A DNA stretch of 64,000 nucleotides. It comes from Clostridiales bacterium. GTDB taxonomy: Bacteria; Bacillota; Clostridia; Lachnospirales; Lachnospiraceae. Location: NCBI GenBank assembly GCA_019424245.1, contig JAHYZV010000005.1, forward strand, positions 82,112-146,111. The letters are read 5' to 3'. Positions 16,885-24,674 of this stretch are shown here, in pieces; the stretch's first letter is position 1, and every line of letters begins with the position of its first letter. The notes beneath the pieces are model-generated. The model saw only the letters and a program-made list of their open reading frames with translations, did not search any database and was not told the origin of the DNA. Both the position numbers and the translations under genes were made by a program.

Positions 16885-18804
16885 CTATTCTTCTTCTTTG
16901 ACAACACCCTGAAGTGCCATTTTTAATTTAGCATTATCTGTAAGTTCATCATACCGAGGCAGTCTGCCAACCACATTATCAAGCAGCCAGTCCATAGTAA
17001 TTATATGTTCCGGATCAATAAGCTTCCCTTCTTCAACCCTTATATTACCCTGCTGATCTTTTAATTCACCCTCAAACACTCTAAACCTTGCTTCCTTAAG
17101 TTCTTTCTCAAAGAGCTTTACAAGTCTCTTAGTTGCTGATGGCAGACTCTCTGAATATATAAGATCAACAACTCCTGCCGACATTCCCCACCAGTAATTA
17201 AGTGCTTTTACATTATCGCCGTCCTCATCCTTACTCCATGAACCACTCATAATGCTCTGTATAAGCTTTTCATAAAAAACTCCCCAGTGCCATACAGGCA
17301 TAGCCAGGTGCTTATCCGAATCACTCGCTTTATACAACCCGAACTTTCTCTTACTCTTGCCCGGAGTAATCATATCCTGATTAGAAATAATGCTTATATT
17401 CTTCTTAGCAAGATTTTCCTCTGAATCATTATCCTTAATACTGTTCCATTCAAGGTAAACCTTGGCTCTTGGATTAACAAACTTTACTCCCAATGCAAAT
17501 GCATTTATATTCGCACATGCCCCATAAACCGGATTATCAGCTATATAACCAACATTATCGTCATCAGCCAGTGAACCTGCAATAATCCCTGTTATAAACT
17601 TTGCTTCAAACATTCTTGCATAATATGACCTGATATATTTATGTGAAATGTTAAGAGAACAATCAAGAATCTTTACTGACGGATGTGCTATTGCAGCTTT
17701 AAGTCCAGCCATATTCATCGCCGAAGATGTCACGAATATAAGGTCACATCCTTTCTCTATAAGTCTGTTAATTGCCGCCTCATCATTCTGCTCCGGTATC
17801 ACATTCTCCTCAACATATGTTTCTATCTGGTCACCAAATGTATCATCAATATACTGTCTTCCAAGCTCATGTGTATAACACCACTCTGAATCCTGCGGTG
17901 TCTTTTCATACACAAATCCAACCTTAAGCTTCTTAACTCCTCCACCCATTGGAAGCAGATAGCTTAATATATTCTTCTTAGGTGCTGCTGCCGGCGTCAT
18001 CTTAAGTTCCACTTCGCTGTTGTCATCAAGAAGCTCGAATTCAGCCCATGTCTTGGCGACATTCTTTGCCATTTCAGACTTAGTCATCTTCTTAACAGCA
18101 TCATATCCGTGAATATGAATGAAGCGTAAAAATGAATCTCCTGTTGGGAAATCAAACTTATCCCCTCCTCTTGATTCATAAGCAAGCCTGAAATTAAGAT
18201 AGCACGAAACAAGGTCTTTCTTATCATCCTCATCCATTGGTTCTCCTGGTGTAATTCCAACCAGCTCCATAAGAGTTGTAAAACTGCCCTCTTTACTGAA
18301 ATATATATCGTTTAACTTGGTAGATTTATAAAAATCCATGAATTCATAATATATCTTAACATCAGGATCATCACTGTATTTAGGTATCTTTCTTATAACC
18401 TGTGCACTTACTGTCACCGCCTTAAAATATTTAAGTACACTGACTCTTTTATTACCTTCAAGCACATAGAACTTATTCATGTACTCATATACTTTAATAT
18501 CGTCTCTTATTCCTTCATTCACCTGACTGTCGCTAAGCGAAGCCCACTTTGCTGAAAATTCTGTTCCCCAGTCAAGTATAGGCATGAAGTTGTCTGCAAA
18601 TGCAGTAGTTCTACCTGCTGTACATGTTCCAACCACAAGTCTTAACGGAATCTGGTCACTTCCAAGACTAACTTCTCTGTCAATACTGTTTTCATCAATA
18701 ATATCCTCCAAAACCGGAAGATATGGGTATGTACCCTTATTTACACACGCATGATATTCTTTTTTACCAATCTTTACTGCACTAAGATAATCCTGTACTG
18801 ACAT
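16885..18804 (-). CDS. ParB-like domain fused to a BMP/PnrA-type ligand-binding domain, cytosolic
   Basis: A 639-residue protein with two parts. The N-terminal part (about 1-280) contains KFYVLEGNKRVSVLKYF at about 112-127, then AVTVSAQVIR, matching the ParB/Srx-type GxxR nucleotide-site segment. The C-terminal part, from about residue 293 (KLKVGFVYEKTP), matches the BMP/PnrA (Med, TmpC) family that binds purine nucleosides: LIEKGCDLIFVTSSAMN, KFITGIIAGSLADDDNVGYIAD, and NINAFALGVKFVNPRAKVYLEW. BMP proteins are normally exported lipoproteins, but here there is no signal peptide or lipobox. No ABC permease genes lie nearby. A cytosolic nucleoside-sensing role is inference. The gene has a structured leader at 18825-18870 and AAAGGAAAGG before the ATG. 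Confidence 0.72.
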   Translation of the reverse strand: MSVQDYLSAVKIGKKEYHACVNKGTYPYLPVLEDIIDENSIDREVSLGSDQIPLRLVVGTCTAGRTTAFADNFMPILDWGTEFSAKWASLSDSQVNEGIRDDIKVYEYMNKFYVLEGNKRVSVLKYFKAVTVSAQVIRKIPKYSDDPDVKIYYEFMDFYKSTKLNDIYFSKEGSFTTLMELVGITPGEPMDEDDKKDLVSCYLNFRLAYESRGGDKFDFPTGDSFLRFIHIHGYDAVKKMTKSEMAKNVAKTWAEFELLDDNSEVELKMTPAAAPKKNILSYLLPMGGGVKKLKVGFVYEKTPQDSEWCYTHELGRQYIDDTFGDQIETYVEENVIPEQNDEAAINRLIEKGCDLIFVTSSAMNMAGLKAAIAHPSVKILDCSLNISHKYIRSYYARMFEAKFITGIIAGSLADDDNVGYIADNPVYGACANINAFALGVKFVNPRAKVYLEWNSIKDNDSEENLAKKNISIISNQDMITPGKSKRKFGLYKASDSDKHLAMPVWHWGVFYEKLIQSIMSGSWSKDEDGDNVKALNYWWGMSAGVVDLIYSESLPSATKRLVKLFEKELKEARFRVFEGELKDQQGNIRVEEGKLIDPEHIITMDWLLDNVVGRLPRYDELTDNAKLKMALQGVVKEEE

Positions 18805-18824
18805 ATCTTCTACCTTTCCTTTCT

Positions 18825-18870
18825 GTCTGCATTCTACCGTTTAATGTTCCTGTATGTAACATTTGCAGAC
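18825..18870 (-). other. structured leader directly upstream of the ParB-like/BMP gene
   Basis: Two nested stems: outer GTCTGC/GCAGAC (18825-18830 with 18865-18870) and inner AATGTT/AACATT (18843-18848 with 18858-18863), with 12 unpaired bases on one side and one on the other. The structure ends 4 bases before the purine-rich ribosome site, so it could gate translation. I do not recognise a known riboswitch class. Confidence 0.45.
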
Positions 18871-18941
18871 CGCCATATCTTATTTATTTCTACTTACATA
18901 TATAAAACTATCACATTTTCACCAAAAAATACACCTTAAAA

Positions 18942-18970
18942 TTGACTTTTGTTAATTATGCTAGTATCTT
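18942..18970 (+). promoter_or_regulatory. promoter of the aminotransferase gene
   Basis: TTGACT, 17 bases, TATCTT, giving a leader of about 75 bases before the ATG at 19054. Confidence 0.7.
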
Positions 18971-19053
18971 ATTCGATAGGCTTGAAATTTTTCTATATTT
19001 CGGGTCTGAATAAAATGCATGCAGATACGCATTTAAAGAAATGGAGTATACAT

Positions 19054-20202
19054 ATGAATATTGAATTTTCTAAGAGAGCTGACCGCTTTGGCAGCAACAT
19101 TTTTAATATACTTAATCAGAAAAAGAATGACAGACTTGCACAGGGAAAGCCGGTATATAACTTTACTGTAGGAACTCCTGATTTCAAGCCTGATGAATCT
19201 GTTATGAAGGTTGTTTCTGAGGCAGCACTTGACCCTGAGAATTACAAGTACTCACTTGGTGATACTGATGAATTGCTTGACGCTGTATGCAAATGGTACA
19301 AACGCCGTTACAACACCGTTATCACACCTGATGAAGTCGCCTCTGTATTCGGAACCCAGGAAGGCATGGCTCATATTGCCCTTGCTTTGTGCAACCCTGG
19401 TGATTTATGCTTAGTTCCTAATCCGGGATATCCTATATTCGAGATTGGACCATTCCTGTGTGACGCACAGATTGCTTATTACAATCTTCTCCCAGAGAAT
19501 GATTATCTTATAGATTTTGATTCTATCGATGAAGATACTGCAAAAAAAGCCAAAATGATGGTTGTATCTTATCCACTGAATCCTGTATGTGCTACTGCAC
19601 CTGATGAATTCTACGATAAACTCATCGCATTTGCCAAGAAATATAACATCATTATTATTCACGACAACGCATATTCTGAGATTATATATGACGGACAGAT
19701 TGGTGGCTCTTTCTTAAGCCACGAAGGTGCTATGGAAGTTGGAGTTGAATTCAACTCTCTTTCTAAAACTTATAATCTTACTGGTCTGCGCCTTTCATTT
19801 CTTATCGGAAACCGTGAAATCGTAAGCAAATTCAAAACTGTCCGCTCACAATTCGACTATGGAACAAGTTTTATATATCAGAAAGCTGCTGTTGCTGCAC
19901 TTAACGGTCCGCAAGGATATGTCGCTGACAACCGTGCTGAATATGAGTTAAGAAGAAATGCTCTCGTTGCCGGAATTAAGAAGCTTGGACTTAAACCTGC
20001 TGATGTTAAAGGCACAATGTTTGTATGGGCTGCCATTCCTGACGGCTATACCAATTCAGCTGATTATGTTATGGAACTTCTTAATAAGACTGGTGTTTTA
20101 TGTACACCAGGAAGCAGCTTCGGAAGCCTTGGAGAAGGTCATGTAAGATTTGCCCTTGTACTTCCCCATGAAGAAATTGACAATATTTTTTCTAATCTGT
20201 AA
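19054..20202 (+). CDS. PLP-dependent class I/II aminotransferase, LL-diaminopimelate aminotransferase-like
   Basis: A fold-type I aminotransferase of 382 residues. The PLP lysine is in FNSLSKTYNLTGLRLSFLIG; the cofactor ring and phosphate contacts are in FGTQEGMAHIAL, NPGYPIF and DNAYSEI, and the substrate-carboxylate arginine is in GHVRFAL. Overall it resembles DapL and aspartate/methionine aminotransferases; SYPLNPV replaces the usual YPNNPTG. The start is placed at 19054 (ATG, GGAG 7 bases upstream); upstream in-frame codons are within the leader. Substrate not decided; in Lachnospiraceae such proteins are often annotated as DapL, and lysine biosynthesis would pair with asd, but the two are not linked here. 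Confidence 0.8.
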   Translation: MNIEFSKRADRFGSNIFNILNQKKNDRLAQGKPVYNFTVGTPDFKPDESVMKVVSEAALDPENYKYSLGDTDELLDAVCKWYKRRYNTVITPDEVASVFGTQEGMAHIALALCNPGDLCLVPNPGYPIFEIGPFLCDAQIAYYNLLPENDYLIDFDSIDEDTAKKAKMMVVSYPLNPVCATAPDEFYDKLIAFAKKYNIIIIHDNAYSEIIYDGQIGGSFLSHEGAMEVGVEFNSLSKTYNLTGLRLSFLIGNREIVSKFKTVRSQFDYGTSFIYQKAAVAALNGPQGYVADNRAEYELRRNALVAGIKKLGLKPADVKGTMFVWAAIPDGYTNSADYVMELLNKTGVLCTPGSSFGSLGEGHVRFALVLPHEEIDNIFSNL

Positions 20203-20227
20203 TTCACTAAAAAACATAATATACGTA

Positions 20228-20264
20228 CAAAACCCCGTATCCTGCAAAACAGAATACGGGGTTT
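20228..20264 (+). terminator. terminator between convergent genes
   Basis: AACCCCGTAT (20231-20240) pairs with 20254-20263; T-rich tails exist on both strands, so it can serve both the aminotransferase and the aldolase gene. Confidence 0.85.
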
Positions 20265-20297
20265 ATATGTATCTTTGATATTAACAATCACTGGTGA

Positions 20298-20936
20298 TTA
20301 GCCACGAATCTTCTTAACAAGAGCAACAGCCTCTGCTGTCATATCCTTAATCTTGTCAAATTCTCCTGCCTTAATCATATCACCCTTAACCATCCATGAT
20401 CCACCACAGCAGAAGATCTTATCGCATGATAAGAATTCCTCAAGGTTAGCTGTGTTGATACCACCTGTAGGCATGATTCTTACATTAGTGTAAGCTGCGC
20501 ACATAGCCTTGATCATCTTAATTCCACCTGCAGCTGTAGCTGGGAAGAATTTAACTCTTGTAAGGCCTCTCTTAACAGCCTGAGCAAGCTCTGAAGGTGT
20601 AACGATACCTGGCATAACAGGAATGTTCTTAGAAATACAGTAATCAACGATTTCTGGATCAAATCCTGGGCTTACGATAACTGAAGCACCAGCTGCTACA
20701 GCTCTGTCAACCTGCTCTGTTGTAAGTACTGTACCTGCTGCAAGTACCATATCTGGATATGCTTCATGCATAAGACGGATAGATTCCTCAGCTGCTGCTG
20801 TACGGAATGTAACCTCTGCACAAGGAAGACCACCCTTAACTAAAGCCTCAGCTAATGGAAGTGCATCTTTAGCATCATTCAATACTACTACTGGAATTAC
20901 TCCAAGTTCTTCAAATTTGTCTGCAATATTGCTCAT
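20298..20936 (-). CDS. eda: 2-dehydro-3-deoxy-phosphogluconate (KDPG) aldolase
   Basis: A class I aldolase of 212 residues that splits KDPG into pyruvate and glyceraldehyde-3-phosphate, the last step of hexuronate and Entner-Doudoroff breakdown. VIPVVVLND, the catalytic glutamate region GLPCAEVTFRT, the GTVLT segment and the Schiff-base lysine in RVKFFPATAAGG are all visible, as is MPTGGIN. The start at 20936 has AAAGGAG upstream; a start at 20957 is possible but less good. It ends the run MATE-eda (63-base gap). It fits a pectin degrader that breaks down galacturonate, although no kdgK or uxa genes are present here. Confidence 0.95.
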   Translation of the reverse strand: MSNIADKFEELGVIPVVVLNDAKDALPLAEALVKGGLPCAEVTFRTAAAEESIRLMHEAYPDMVLAAGTVLTTEQVDRAVAAGASVIVSPGFDPEIVDYCISKNIPVMPGIVTPSELAQAVKRGLTRVKFFPATAAGGIKMIKAMCAAYTNVRIMPTGGINTANLEEFLSCDKIFCCGGSWMVKGDMIKAGEFDKIKDMTAEAVALVKKIRG

Positions 20937-20999
20937 AATTATATAGACTCCTTTCATATTTTCCCAATCTCTGGGATAATTTTGTCCGCAAATATTCTA

Positions 21000-22295
21000 T
21001 CACACTCTTAGCACCATTACAAGCATTATAAATGTTGTTATTCCCTCAGCAACAGCATACGCAAGCCATACTCCTGTCATTCCAAAAAGTGCTGACATTA
21101 CAAAAACTGCACCTAAAATCAGCACAAATCCTCTTGCCACAGAAACAACTGCCGCTTTAAACGCATCCTCTGTTGCACTGAATGCACCGCCACCTACAAT
21201 ATTAATTCCCGCAAAGAATATTCCAATAAAATATAACTTAACGCCTTCTGTTGCGTAAAGCCTTAACATTTCTGAACCTTCACTGTTAAACACTGCGACA
21301 AACTGTCCTGCAAATATAAACAATATACTATACATAACCGCTGCAAGTACAAATGCTGTTGTATATCCCATTCGTTTTAACTGTGTACATCCATCCTTGT
21401 CTCCCCTGCCGAAACAACTGCTTATAAGTGGCTGACTTCCCTGTGCAACACCATTAAATACCGCAGTTGTAACAATTGCAATATTAGCCACAACTCCGTA
21501 TGCAGCTACTCCGACATTACCAGCCAGTTTAAGTATTACGAAATTAAAAGCAAGTGTAATGACCGCTGACGACATCTCTCCTACAAATGCCGATACACCA
21601 AGCTGGCTTCCTGCCACAAGTTTTCTTACTGAAGGCTTACACACAACAAGCCTGACACTGCTTTTCTTAGAGAAGAAATGTATGCTGCATATTCCCATAC
21701 CTATAATCGGCGACAAAGCTGTTGCCAGTGCTGCACCTTCCATTCCCAGATTCATCGGGAACATGAGAATATAGTCAAACACTATATTAAACAGACTGCT
21801 AAAAAGTGTTGCACTCATGGCAATTCCCGGGGCTCCGTCATTTCTCACAAATGCATTAGTCACATAGTTACACATAAACATCGGTGCAAAACACATGAAT
21901 ATCTTAGTATAATTATTCCCAACTGCCACAATATGTTCATCAGCTCCTAGAACACGCATGATATCTGCCGAAAAGAATATTCCGGCAAAAACGAATAGCA
22001 TGCTTGACAATATACACCATATTAATGCATTCCAGAAATAGTCATCTGCATCTGCATCTTTTTTAATCTTACTGATTGCATACCTTATAGCTGAACCAAC
22101 ACCAATCATCTCACCAATTGAGAATATTATACTATATAATGGCATAACAAGATTTAATGCTGTAAGTCCGTCTGCTCCCTTTGCTATAGATATAAAATAC
22201 GAGTCAGCAAGAACGTAGCATGAAAACCCTATCATTCCGAGAATATTCTGCGATACATATTTAAAAAAATTCTTTCTGTTTTCCTCCTTGCTCAT
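21000..22295 (-). CDS. MATE family multidrug/sodium antiporter
   Basis: A 431-residue membrane protein with about 12 hydrophobic helices and the internal pseudo-repeat of MATE exporters. It starts MSKEENRKNFFKYVSQNILGM and shows NGVAQGSQPLISSCFGRGD, the family's second-half signature, and DGLTALNLVMPLYSII in the first half. MATE proteins export cationic compounds in exchange for Na+ or H+; the substrate here cannot be told. AAGGAG lies upstream of the ATG. It is followed after 63 bases by eda, but a functional link between them is not evident. Confidence 0.9.
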   Translation of the reverse strand: MSKEENRKNFFKYVSQNILGMIGFSCYVLADSYFISIAKGADGLTALNLVMPLYSIIFSIGEMIGVGSAIRYAISKIKKDADADDYFWNALIWCILSSMLFVFAGIFFSADIMRVLGADEHIVAVGNNYTKIFMCFAPMFMCNYVTNAFVRNDGAPGIAMSATLFSSLFNIVFDYILMFPMNLGMEGAALATALSPIIGMGICSIHFFSKKSSVRLVVCKPSVRKLVAGSQLGVSAFVGEMSSAVITLAFNFVILKLAGNVGVAAYGVVANIAIVTTAVFNGVAQGSQPLISSCFGRGDKDGCTQLKRMGYTTAFVLAAVMYSILFIFAGQFVAVFNSEGSEMLRLYATEGVKLYFIGIFFAGINIVGGGAFSATEDAFKAAVVSVARGFVLILGAVFVMSALFGMTGVWLAYAVAEGITTFIMLVMVLRV

Positions 22296-22326
22296 CGAAA
22301 TCTCCTTAATTAAATAATATAAGTTA

Positions 22327-22351
22327 CAAAAACGGCTCCCGTTGGGAGCCG
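22327..22351 (-). terminator. terminator of uraA-upp
   Basis: CGGCTCCC (22333-22340) pairs with 22344-22351; on the minus strand followed by TTTTTG. Confidence 0.9.
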
Positions 22352-22406
22352 CATTTTACACACTATCATATCTCTTAACGCAAAGCAATTACATGCCCAT
22401 AATTAT

Positions 22407-23054
22407 TTACTTAGTTCCGAAGATTCGGTCTCCGGCATCCCCAAGTCCTGGGCAAATATAAGCATCTGCGTTAAGCTCTCTGTCAAGATGTCCAATGTAT
22501 ATCTGAACATCTGGATGCGCCTTATGAAGCTTTTCAACTCCCTCTGGGGCAGCTATGATACACATGAACTTAATCTGCTTTCCGCCAACCTTCTTTATCT
22601 GGTCAATTGCATCAACTGCCGAACCACCTGTTGCAAGCATCGGATCTGTTACAACAATAGTTCTTTCCTCAATTGGATGTGGAAGCTTGCAGTAATATGG
22701 TACCGGCTCATGTGTCTCTTCATTACGGTACATTCCGATATGTCCAACCTTAGCAGTTGGTACAAGTGAAAGTACACCAGGAACCATTCCAAGACCTGCC
22801 CTTAAAATAGGAACAATTGCAAGCTTACGGCCTGAAATCATAGGTGTCATACAAGTTTCAATAGGTGTCTCAATCTCAACATCTTCTGTTGGAAGGTCTG
22901 ATAAAGCCTCAAAACCTTCAAGCATAGCTATTTCTTCAACAAGCTTTCTGAATTCATTAGTTCCTGTTTTCTTATCTCTAAGAATTGAAATCTTATGCTG
23001 GATAAGCGGATGTGTAAATATAGTTATATTCTTCTCATTCTCAAAATCCATCAT
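22407..23054 (-). CDS. upp: uracil phosphoribosyltransferase
   Basis: This enzyme converts uracil and PRPP to UMP. The 215-residue protein carries TFTHPL-type start (ITIFTHPLIQHKIS), PILRAGLGMVPG, the PRPP loop VTDPMLATGGSAVDAI and the C-terminal uracil site DAYICPGLGDAGDRIFGTK. It follows the uracil permease gene by 43 bases with GGAGG before the ATG, forming an uptake and salvage operon. Confidence 0.97.
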   Translation of the reverse strand: MMDFENEKNITIFTHPLIQHKISILRDKKTGTNEFRKLVEEIAMLEGFEALSDLPTEDVEIETPIETCMTPMISGRKLAIVPILRAGLGMVPGVLSLVPTAKVGHIGMYRNEETHEPVPYYCKLPHPIEERTIVVTDPMLATGGSAVDAIDQIKKVGGKQIKFMCIIAAPEGVEKLHKAHPDVQIYIGHLDRELNADAYICPGLGDAGDRIFGTK

Positions 23055-23097
23055 TATAAAGTACCTCCAAATTATATAATATAATTACTCAATGTAT

Positions 23098-24525
23098 TTA
23101 CTCTGCCTCTTCTGGCTTTTCCTCATCAGAGTCTGTATTCATAACATAAACTCCACGGCTGCTGTCACCTGCTGGATTCTTACCGAATTCATAATCATTA
23201 CCAGGTAATATAGCATTAAGAAGAATACCTGCTATAGCAGCAATTGCGAGTGCTGTAAGTGTTATAGATGTTCCACCGATTGTAAATGTAAGTCCATCAC
23301 CGAAGCCTAAACCACATACAAATATAACACCTGCAATAATAAGATTTCTTGACTTAGTAAGGTCAACCTTGTTCTCAACAACATTTCTTACACCGATAGC
23401 TGAAATCATACCGTAAAGCATGAATGATATACCACCGATAATTGCTGTTGGCATAGTTGATATAACTGATGAAAACTTAGGTATGAATGAAAGTATAATT
23501 GCAAATACTGCTGCAATCCTGATTACTCTTGGGTCATATACCTTAGAAAGTTCAAGAACTCCTGTGTTCTCACCATATGTAGTATTAGCCGGACCTCCAA
23601 TTGCTCCTGCAAATGCTGTTGCAACACCATCACCGATAAGTGTTCTGTGAAGTCCCGGATCTGCTAAGTAGTTTTCTTCAACTGTAGCTGAAATAGCTGA
23701 CATATCTCCGATATGCTCCATCATTGTTGCAATAGCAATCGGTGCCATAACAAGGATTGATGTAACATCAAATTTCATAAACTGGAACTTCGGAATTCCT
23801 ACCCATGAAGCAGATGCAATTGATGAGAAATTAAGTATCGCTGAACCATCAGGATTATGTACTCCGCATGCATTAAGAATAAGTGCAAATACATATGAAA
23901 TTACTACACCCATAAGAATAGGGATAATCTTGAAAAGTCCCTTGCCCCATATATTGAATATAATAATTACAGCAAGTGCAACAAATGCAAGTAACCAGTT
24001 AGCTGATGCATTAGTGATTGCTGAACCTGCAAGTGAAAGACCAATACATATAATGATAGGTCCTGTAACTACAGGTGGAAGGAATTTCATAACTCTGTTG
24101 ACTCCAACAAGCTTAATTATAAGTGCAAGTACAAAGTAAAGCATTCCGGCAACAAATATACCACCACATGCATAAGCAGCTTTATCATTAGCTGACATTC
24201 CAGCATACATACCACTGTCAAGATTAGCTACTGTGTAGAATCCACCAAGAAATGCAAAGGAAGATCCTAAGAATGCAGGTACTTTGAACTTAGTACACAG
24301 GTGGAATATCAATGTACCAAAGCCTGCACAGAAAAGTGTTACTGATACAGACAGACCTCTGGTAAGTTCCTCACCACAGGCAGCCTGAAAATATCCTGAT
24401 ACCAGAATAGGTACAAGAATAGTTGCGCCAAACATGGCAAACATATGCTGAATACCAAGAATCAGCATCTTCGCTTTACCAAGCTTTCTGGCATCACGAA
24501 TAGGTTCGATTTTCTTTTGTTCCAT
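23098..24525 (-). CDS. uraA: uracil permease, NCS2 family
   Basis: A 475-residue transporter with about 14 hydrophobic segments of the nucleobase-ascorbate (NCS2) family. Typical motifs include GIQHMFAMFGATILVPIL at the start, EHIGDMSAISATV (the substrate-site glutamate), and GGPANTTYGENTGVLELSKVYDP. The start is set at 24525 (GGAG 6 bases upstream). It is the first gene of the uraA-upp operon, which imports uracil and turns it into UMP. No PyrR-type attenuator is apparent in the leader of about 25 bases. Confidence 0.95.
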   Translation of the reverse strand: MEQKKIEPIRDARKLGKAKMLILGIQHMFAMFGATILVPILVSGYFQAACGEELTRGLSVSVTLFCAGFGTLIFHLCTKFKVPAFLGSSFAFLGGFYTVANLDSGMYAGMSANDKAAYACGGIFVAGMLYFVLALIIKLVGVNRVMKFLPPVVTGPIIICIGLSLAGSAITNASANWLLAFVALAVIIIFNIWGKGLFKIIPILMGVVISYVFALILNACGVHNPDGSAILNFSSIASASWVGIPKFQFMKFDVTSILVMAPIAIATMMEHIGDMSAISATVEENYLADPGLHRTLIGDGVATAFAGAIGGPANTTYGENTGVLELSKVYDPRVIRIAAVFAIILSFIPKFSSVISTMPTAIIGGISFMLYGMISAIGVRNVVENKVDLTKSRNLIIAGVIFVCGLGFGDGLTFTIGGTSITLTALAIAAIAGILLNAILPGNDYEFGKNPAGDSSRGVYVMNTDSDEEKPEEAE

Positions 24526-24557
24526 AATACGCTCCAATCAATATATATTTTCATATT

Positions 24558-24586
24558 ATTATAGAACATATTATGATTTAGGGCAA
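24558..24586 (-). promoter_or_regulatory. promoter of uraA-upp
   Basis: On the minus strand TTGCCC, 17 bases, TATAAT. Confidence 0.65.
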
Positions 24587-24610
24587 TGAAAAAATATTCC
24601 ATTTTAAACA

Positions 24611-24650
24611 TTTCGGGGCATGAAAAGCTTTCGCCTTCCATGCCCCGAAA
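24611..24650 (-). terminator. terminator of ppdK
   Basis: TTTCGGGGCATG (24611-24622) pairs perfectly over 12 bases with 24639-24650. The T tract is short. Confidence 0.8.
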
Positions 24651-24674
24651 CTCGTGTTATGGTCAGAAATTGGA

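Noticed and set aside
18805..18900. Purine riboswitch before the ParB-like/BMP gene
   Set aside because: ATATGG occurs, but the conserved loop and three-way junction of the purine class cannot be drawn; the stems seen are different.
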